Source of the DNA: Nitrospirota bacterium
GTDB lineage: Bacteria > Nitrospirota > Thermodesulfovibrionia > Thermodesulfovibrionales > UBA1546
DNA: 37,856 nucleotides
Assembly (NCBI GenBank): GCA_016212165.1
Contig: JACRGY010000153.1
Location: 1 to 37,856, forward strand
Reading direction: 5' to 3'
Under the pieces are notes generated by a model that was not told where the DNA came from, did no database searches, and saw only the letters and a program-made list of their open reading frames with translations. Both the position numbers and the translations under genes were made by a program. Of this stretch, positions 33,251 to 37,856 are shown piece after piece; the first letter of the stretch is position 1, and every line of letters begins with the position of its first letter.

Positions 33251-33278
33251 GATGAATGAATAATTAAAGGAGAAACTT

Positions 33279-34562
33279 GTGACAAGAATTGAGCTGGCAA
33301 AAAAAGGAATTATCACAGAAGAGGTAAGGCTCGTTGCAAAAGACGAAGGATTAACGCCTGAACAGCTTTCAGAAGATATCGCATCAGGCGTGAGTGTCAT
33401 CCCGATAAATATTAACCACAAGATAAAGCCTATTGGTATCGGAAGAGGCATGAGGACAAAGATAAATGCCAATATCGGTACTTCTAAAGACAAAATCTCG
33501 CTTGATGAGGAGATGGAAAAACTTGAAGTCCTTGTCAAATATGGCGCTGATGCTGTGATGGATCTATCAACCGGGGGACCGATAAAGGAACTCAGGAAGA
33601 TGATGATAAAGAAATCTCCTGTCGCAGTGGGAACGGTCCCTATATATGAAGCCGCTGTAAGGACGGCGGAGCAAAAGGGCTCGATAGCAAAGATGACAGC
33701 AGATGACCTCTTTAAGGTTATAGAAGAACACGCTGAAGAAGGCGTTGATTTTGTCACGGTTCACTCAGGGCTTACGATGAAGGCTGTTGATAGGCTGAAA
33801 AAAGAAGGACGCATACTCGATATCGTAAGCAGGGGAGGCTCTTTTCTCCTTGAGTGGATGATATACAATGAAAAAGACAATCCTCTCTATGAGCAATATG
33901 ACAGGCTGCTGGAAATTGCGCTCAAATATGACATGACCTTAAGCCTCGGAGACGGGATGCGTCCGGGATGCCTCGCTGATGCAACTGACCGCACACAGCT
34001 TGAGGAACTCCTCACACTCGGAGAATTAAGGGATTTGGCAGTTGAGAGGAATGTTCAGGTGATTATCGAAGGGCCGGGTCATGTTCCTTTAAATCAGGTT
34101 GAGCTGAATGTAAAACTCGAAAAAGAGATTTGCAAGGGCGCGCCGTTTTATGTTCTTGGCCCATTGGTTACTGATATAGGCATGGGCTATGACCATATAA
34201 CTGCTGCAATAGGAGGTGCTGTTGCAGGAGCAGCAGGAGCAGATTTCCTCTGTTATGTAACTCCATCAGAGCATATACGGCTTCCTTCCATAGATGATGT
34301 TAAAGAGGGAGTCATAGTATCAAAGCTTGCTGCACATGCAGCCGACATTGCAAAGGGAATAAAAGGTGCGATTGATAAAGATATCAAGATGGCAAAATGC
34401 AGAAAGGCGCTCGACTGGAACGGCCAGATTGCATTAAGCCTCAATCCCGATAAGGTCAAATCATGGCGCGCCGAAGTTCCGCCTACAGAGACAGAGGTAT
34501 GCAGTATGTGCGGCGAGTTCTGCGCAATAAGGACAGTTGAAAGGGCGTTGAGGAAGAAATAA
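33279..34562 (+). CDS. thiC: Phosphomethylpyrimidine synthase ThiC
   Basis: ThiC, a radical SAM enzyme, converts aminoimidazole ribotide to HMP phosphate. The 427-residue form is complete, with 'NINHKIKPIGIGRGMRTKINANIGTSKDK', 'MDLSTGGPIKELRKM', 'GDGMRPGCLADATDRTQLEEL', 'EGPGHVPLNQVE', 'YVLGPLVTDIGMGYDHITAAIGGA', and the [4Fe-4S] motif CxxCxxxxC in 'CSMCGEFCAIR' near the C-terminus. The start is GTG at 33279, after AAAGGAG. It is the last thi gene; the next gene converges, 1 nt away. Confidence 0.97.
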   Translation: MTRIELAKKGIITEEVRLVAKDEGLTPEQLSEDIASGVSVIPININHKIKPIGIGRGMRTKINANIGTSKDKISLDEEMEKLEVLVKYGADAVMDLSTGGPIKELRKMMIKKSPVAVGTVPIYEAAVRTAEQKGSIAKMTADDLFKVIEEHAEEGVDFVTVHSGLTMKAVDRLKKEGRILDIVSRGGSFLLEWMIYNEKDNPLYEQYDRLLEIALKYDMTLSLGDGMRPGCLADATDRTQLEELLTLGELRDLAVERNVQVIIEGPGHVPLNQVELNVKLEKEICKGAPFYVLGPLVTDIGMGYDHITAAIGGAVAGAAGADFLCYVTPSEHIRLPSIDDVKEGVIVSKLAAHAADIAKGIKGAIDKDIKMAKCRKALDWNGQIALSLNPDKVKSWRAEVPPTETEVCSMCGEFCAIRTVERALRKK

Positions 34563-34563
34563 A

Positions 34564-35112
34564 CTATCGAGGCTCTTTAAAAAAGATTACCCATTCATCA
34601 AATTGCCGGAGTTTATCTTCTCCGAATTTTCCTATAAACTCCCTGATTTTCTGAATCGGCTTTTCCTTGAGTGGCTCATTGTCTTTTGAAAAGAACTTGT
34701 CTGCAAAGCATATAATCTTTTCTTCTATGGTAGTTGGCGTCATATCCCTTTTGGGTATCGGGAAATTATGCTTCTCAATATCTGCAATAGAAAGCCCGGC
34801 GCCCACATGTGTCTCGCATACTATTGCATGTCTTGGATATCCTTCTTTTTCCAATATCTCTCTTCCGAGATAACCATGGCAGATATATGGTTTGTTTCCG
34901 TGGCAGCCGAGTTGCGGCGCATTTGTAAGGAATATCCCTATATCATGGAGCATTGCAGCTTCCCTGATAAATTCAATATCAGGGTTCAGGTGTTTGGCCC
35001 TTCCTGCTACTTCAACGGCTTTCCTTGTTACCATCTCACTATGCTGAACCAGGAATTTATATGCCACAGTCTCAGGTGTGTAATATTTCCTGATGATGCT
35101 TATAGGATTCAT
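34564..35112 (-). CDS. HD-domain phosphohydrolase
   Basis: The 182-residue protein is a single HD domain: a histidine in 'LVQHSEMVTRKAVEVA', 'EAAMLHDIGIFLT' (the HD pair), 'HGYLGREILEKEGY', 'HVGAGLS', and 'EKIICFADKFF' with the final Asp. HD proteins of this size hydrolyse nucleotides or phosphoesters; the substrate cannot be told from sequence. It ends 1 nt from thiC on the opposite strand, and copy 6 of the repeat lies upstream of its start. Confidence 0.82.
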   Translation of the reverse strand: MNPISIIRKYYTPETVAYKFLVQHSEMVTRKAVEVAGRAKHLNPDIEFIREAAMLHDIGIFLTNAPQLGCHGNKPYICHGYLGREILEKEGYPRHAIVCETHVGAGLSIADIEKHNFPIPKRDMTPTTIEEKIICFADKFFSKDNEPLKEKPIQKIREFIGKFGEDKLRQFDEWVIFFKEPR

Positions 35113-35141
35113 GGGTTATTTTAACAGATTCAGAAGGTGAT

Positions 35142-35274
35142 ATAGACAGGGCATAATATTTTCGCTCATTCTCGGGCTATCGCCCTCCGAGGAATTTTCC
35201 CTCTTTATTTTCTTGAATTCTACTTTAGGAATATCGGGAAAATAAAACCGCTCAAATACTATGACCCTGTCTAT
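35142..35274 (+). repeat. Structured intergenic repeat, copy 6
   Basis: The outer arms ATAGACAGGG (35142-35151) and CCCTGTCTAT (35265-35274) pair perfectly and continue with CAT/ATG past a bulge. The inner stem is TTTTCCC/GGGAAAA, where other copies have TTTTGCC/GGCAAAA, a compensatory pair change. The small hairpin is enlarged (CTC-GGGC-TATC-GCCC-TCCGAG). It lies between the divergent HD gene and the epimerase gene. Confidence 0.87.
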
Positions 35275-35320
35275 TATTGAGCCGATTTGAATTAAGAAGA
35301 CTTTTTCGTTATTATAAACC

Positions 35321-36241
35321 ATGCGAATTCTTGTTACAGGCGGGGCAGGTTTTATAGGCTCTCATATAGTTGATGCTTATATAAACGCAGGCCACGAAGT
35401 TTCAGTTATTGATAACCTTTCAACAGGGAATAAAAATAACCTGAACCCTAAGGCAAAATTTTATCAGGCTGATATCAGAGAAGACATATCTGTTCTGATA
35501 AAAGAGATAAATCCGGAGGTCATTAATCATCACGCAGCCCAGATTGACGTCAGGGTATCTGTCTCAAATCCTGCTTTTGATGCCGGGGCCAATATTATAG
35601 GCACGCTTAATGTTATAGAGGCAGGAGTCAAAAACAGGCTTAAAAAATTTATCTTTGCTTCTACCGGCGGAGCGATTTACGGTGAGCAGGATTATTTCCC
35701 CGCGGATGAAATACATCCCACAAGGCCGTTGAGCCCGTATGGTGTTGCAAAACTGGCGTGTGAAAAATATCTTTACTATTACAAACATAATTTCGGACTC
35801 GATTATATTGCTCTGAGGTATGCAAACGTATATGGCCCGAGGCAGAACCCTTTTGGCGAAGCTGGAGTTATTGCCATATTTACCCATAAGCTTATCAGGG
35901 GCGAGCAGCCCCTGATAAACGGCGATGGATTACAGTCGAGGGATTATGTTTATGTCGGAGATGTCGTGAAGGCGAACGTAAAGGCGTTAGGGACTGAATT
36001 TACAGGGGAGCTTAATATAGCCACTGGGGTAGAGACATCAGTCAACGAATTGTTCAGCAATATCAGCAGGGTATCGGGTAAAAACATTACGGCATCGCAC
36101 GGGCCCGCTAAAAAAGGCGAACAGCAGAGGTCATGCCTTTCATATGAAAAAGCCAAGAGTGTCTTTGGCTGGGAGCCGGCAGTTTCTGTAGCCGGAGGCA
36201 TCAAAAATACCGTTGAGTGGTTTCTGAAAAATCCGAGATGA
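35321..36241 (+). CDS. NAD-dependent nucleotide-sugar epimerase/dehydratase
   Basis: This 306-residue extended SDR protein has 'RILVTGGAGFIGSHIVDAYI' (nucleotide loop), the catalytic 'STGGAIYGEQ' region and 'YGVAKLACEKYL' (Y-x-x-x-K), and 'LRYANVYGPRQNPFGEAGVIAIF'. It fits UDP-glucose 4-epimerase (GalE-like) and close relatives that make UDP-sugars for surface polysaccharides. The ATG of the following glycosyltransferase overlaps its stop (ATGA). GalE specificity is plausible but not provable from sequence. Confidence 0.88.
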   Translation: MRILVTGGAGFIGSHIVDAYINAGHEVSVIDNLSTGNKNNLNPKAKFYQADIREDISVLIKEINPEVINHHAAQIDVRVSVSNPAFDAGANIIGTLNVIEAGVKNRLKKFIFASTGGAIYGEQDYFPADEIHPTRPLSPYGVAKLACEKYLYYYKHNFGLDYIALRYANVYGPRQNPFGEAGVIAIFTHKLIRGEQPLINGDGLQSRDYVYVGDVVKANVKALGTEFTGELNIATGVETSVNELFSNISRVSGKNITASHGPAKKGEQQRSCLSYEKAKSVFGWEPAVSVAGGIKNTVEWFLKNPR

Positions 36242-37266
36242 CAGAGCCGATGGTTTCAATAATAATTCTCAATTACAATGGGAAGGATTATGTAGAAGAA
36301 TGTCTTGATTCGGTTCTCAACCAGACATATAAGAATATGGAAGTTATTGTTGTTGATAATGCCTCTAAAGACGGCTCCCTGGAAATTGTAAAAGATAAAT
36401 ATATGTCAAAAATAATTCTTATTGAAAATGATAAAAACCTTGGATTTGCTGAAGGCAATAATGTTGCATATAAAAAGGCAAAAGGAGAGTTTATTGCGCT
36501 CCTTAATAATGATGCTGTTGCAGACAATGAATGGTTGTACGAACTTATTTCTGCAGTTAACAGGTGTGACCCCTCATTCGGAATGTGGGCATCAAAGATA
36601 CTTTTTTATGATAACCATAAGATGATAGATACTTTAGGGCATTTGATATATCCTGACGGCCTTAACAGGGGGCGCGGGAAAGGGGAAATTGACACCGGCC
36701 AATACAATAAAGAAGAAGAGGTATTTTACCCGAGCGGGTGCGCAGCGGTATACCGCAAGAAAATGCTTGATGAAATAGGGTTTTTTGACCCTGATTTTTT
36801 TGCGTATGGAGATGATACAGATGTGGGACTTAAGGCAAGACTCGCAGGCTGGAGGTGCCTCTATGTTCCGGCAGCAGTTGTATATCATCGCTCTTCTGCG
36901 ACAGCCGGAAGATATTCTCCTTTTAAGGCATATCTTGTGGAAAGGAACAGAGTATGGATTTTAGTGAAGTATTTCCCCCTTAGATACATATTATTAAGCC
37001 CGTTCTACACTATTTTAAGATGGATTTTACAACTATATGGCGCTGTAACAGGCAAGGGGTCAGCAGGAAAGTTTGCAGAAGAATTCTCTTTGTTAAAGCT
37101 TGCAGGAGTATTTTCGCGTGCTTATATAGATGCGATAAAAGGTTTGCCAAGAATGATAACAAAGCGGGCTGTAATGAAAAAAAATAAGCATGCAACTACT
37201 GGAGATTTTTCTTTATGGTTAAAAAAGTACAGAATTAGCGTAATGGATATAGCGCTGAGGGAATAA
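36238..37266 (+). CDS. Glycosyltransferase family 2
   Basis: The 342-residue protein opens with the GT2 motif 'VSIIILNYNGKDYVEECLDSVLNQTYKNMEVIVVDNASKDGS', followed by 'FAEGNNVAYKKAKGEFIALLNNDA' (the D-x-D-like metal site) and 'FAYGDDTDVGLKARLAGWRCLYVPAAVVYH'. One hydrophobic segment (about residues 245-275) in the C-terminal part may anchor it to the membrane. It probably adds sugars to a surface glycan, with the epimerase supplying a donor. ATG 36238 is chosen because it gives an ATGA overlap with the epimerase. Confidence 0.9.
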   Translation: MTEPMVSIIILNYNGKDYVEECLDSVLNQTYKNMEVIVVDNASKDGSLEIVKDKYMSKIILIENDKNLGFAEGNNVAYKKAKGEFIALLNNDAVADNEWLYELISAVNRCDPSFGMWASKILFYDNHKMIDTLGHLIYPDGLNRGRGKGEIDTGQYNKEEEVFYPSGCAAVYRKKMLDEIGFFDPDFFAYGDDTDVGLKARLAGWRCLYVPAAVVYHRSSATAGRYSPFKAYLVERNRVWILVKYFPLRYILLSPFYTILRWILQLYGAVTGKGSAGKFAEEFSLLKLAGVFSRAYIDAIKGLPRMITKRAVMKKNKHATTGDFSLWLKKYRISVMDIALRE

Positions 37267-37285
37267 TAATGTTTTACAGGTTGAG

Positions 37286-37792
37286 ATGAAACAGAATATT
37301 TTTAGCATTTTGATTATCATTATCATAGTTTTGCCTCTTACATACCTTACGTACGAGCGGAATAAGGTCTGGAAGGATGATGTGGCGCTGTGGGAAGATG
37401 TGGTTGCTAAAGCCCCTGATAACGCAAGGGCGCATAATAACCTTGGAAGGGCATATGGTGCTAACGGCCGTGACCTTGAGGCTATAATGGAGTTTAAAAA
37501 AGCAGCAAATATTTTGCCTAATTATGCCCTTGCCTATATGAATATGGCGGTCTCATACGGCAGGCTCAAGATGGACCCCGAGGCAGAATTTTATTATAAA
37601 AAGGCAATAGCCTTTTATCCCGGCCTGCCTGATATCTATTATAATTATGGCTTTCTCCTGTATTCGAAACAGAGATATGAAGAGGCTTATCCTATTTTAA
37701 GCAAATATATCGAGCTTGATCCTACAGGGCCATTTGTGCCTTTTACGAATAAACTATTAGAGGATATCGCAAGGAAAAATTATGGGAAATAA
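37286..37792 (+). CDS. TPR protein with an N-terminal membrane anchor
   Basis: The 168-residue protein has one membrane helix (about residues 5-24) and about three TPR units: 'ARAHNNLGRAYGANGRDLEAIMEFKKAANILPN', 'ALAYMNMAVSYGRLKMDPEAEFYYKKAIAFYPG', 'PDIYYNYGFLLYSKQRYEEAYPILSKYIELDPT'. The start 'TYERNKVWKDDVALWEDVVAKAPDN' matches 'AYSRNFIWGDSLTLWNDVVSKSP' of the TPR membrane gene at 29006-30802, so this looks like the C-terminal half of such a protein standing alone. It may be a natural split or a degraded copy. Confidence 0.72.
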   Translation: MKQNIFSILIIIIIVLPLTYLTYERNKVWKDDVALWEDVVAKAPDNARAHNNLGRAYGANGRDLEAIMEFKKAANILPNYALAYMNMAVSYGRLKMDPEAEFYYKKAIAFYPGLPDIYYNYGFLLYSKQRYEEAYPILSKYIELDPTGPFVPFTNKLLEDIARKNYGK

Positions 37793-37856
37793 ATATGCGC
37801 ATCTTATAAGGATAGCCGTTATTGCATTAATTACATTCCTTGCATATTCAAACTCG
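37782..37856 (+). CDS. TMTC-like membrane protein, N-terminal end only (cut by window edge)
   Basis: An open frame from ATG 37782 (AAGGAA upstream, overlapping the preceding stop by 11 nt) runs off the window. It reads 'MGNKYAHLIRIAVIALITFL' then AYSNS, and the 'LAYSNS' element matches the first membrane segment of the TPR membrane gene at 29006-30802 ('LAYSNTFNMPFQFDD'). It is therefore probably another TMTC-like protein. Its length and function cannot be judged here. Confidence 0.6.
   Translation, partial: MGNKYAHLIRIAVIALITFLAYSNS

Overview
The window looks like a chromosomal segment of an uncultured, anaerobic-type bacterium, most plausibly Nitrospirota (Thermodesulfovibrionia-like) or a neighbouring deep-branching Gram-negative lineage. 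This is inference from gene content (archaeal-type S-adenosylmethionine synthetase, LarB, a fused membrane/spermidine-synthase protein, SUI1-type YciH, DUF1573-cytochrome c), moderate GC, and many small palindromic repeats. No rRNA, tRNA or CRISPR array is visible.

Layout. 1-850: a DUF433/DUF5615 toxin-antitoxin pair. 875-2961: tsaC and hisD (minus strand), separated by a structured repeat. 3098-5369: a membrane GAF/HD-GYP protein and truA (plus). 5394-8830 (minus): an rpsB-tsf-pyrH-frr translation operon that continues into an unrecognised 49-residue gene and a DksA-type zinc-finger protein with a histone-H1-like tail. 9077-15293 (plus): hemL, an orphan atpZ/atpI pair, pgi, a small membrane protein, a MazG-like pyrophosphohydrolase, the archaeal-type SAM synthetase, a CvfB-like C-terminal half and yciH/SUI1. 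15387-19639 (minus): a complete type II-A CBASS anti-phage operon (patatin CapV, cGAMP-synthase-like CD-NTase, E1/E2 Cap2, JAMM Cap3), AT-richer than its surroundings. 19883-20381: a BrnT/BrnA toxin-antitoxin pair. A long direct repeat lies upstream of both the CBASS operon and brnTA. 20592-23440 (minus): an AmpG-like transporter and a membrane spermidine-synthase-like protein. 23603-24298 (plus): a DUF1573-cytochrome c gene read through an in-frame TGA that sits exactly at a conserved cysteine, a candidate selenoprotein. 24486-28933: yceD-rpmF-plsX-fabH-gpsA-larB. 29006-30802 (minus): a multi-membrane-span TPR protein. 30821-34562: a duplicated larB tail, then a TPP-riboswitch-controlled thiS-thiG-thiE-thiC operon. 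34564-35112 (minus): an HD hydrolase. 35321-37856: sugar epimerase, glycosyltransferase and TPR/membrane genes running off the edge.

The two observations I would pursue first are the candidate selenocysteine DUF1573-cytochrome, and a family of at least six roughly 100-170 bp intergenic elements. In these elements the outermost arms differ from copy to copy yet remain complementary within each copy (compensatory changes), while the internal motifs are conserved. One such element occupies every gap between genes of the thi operon. A second palindromic repeat has inserted in frame into truA and into the TPR membrane gene.
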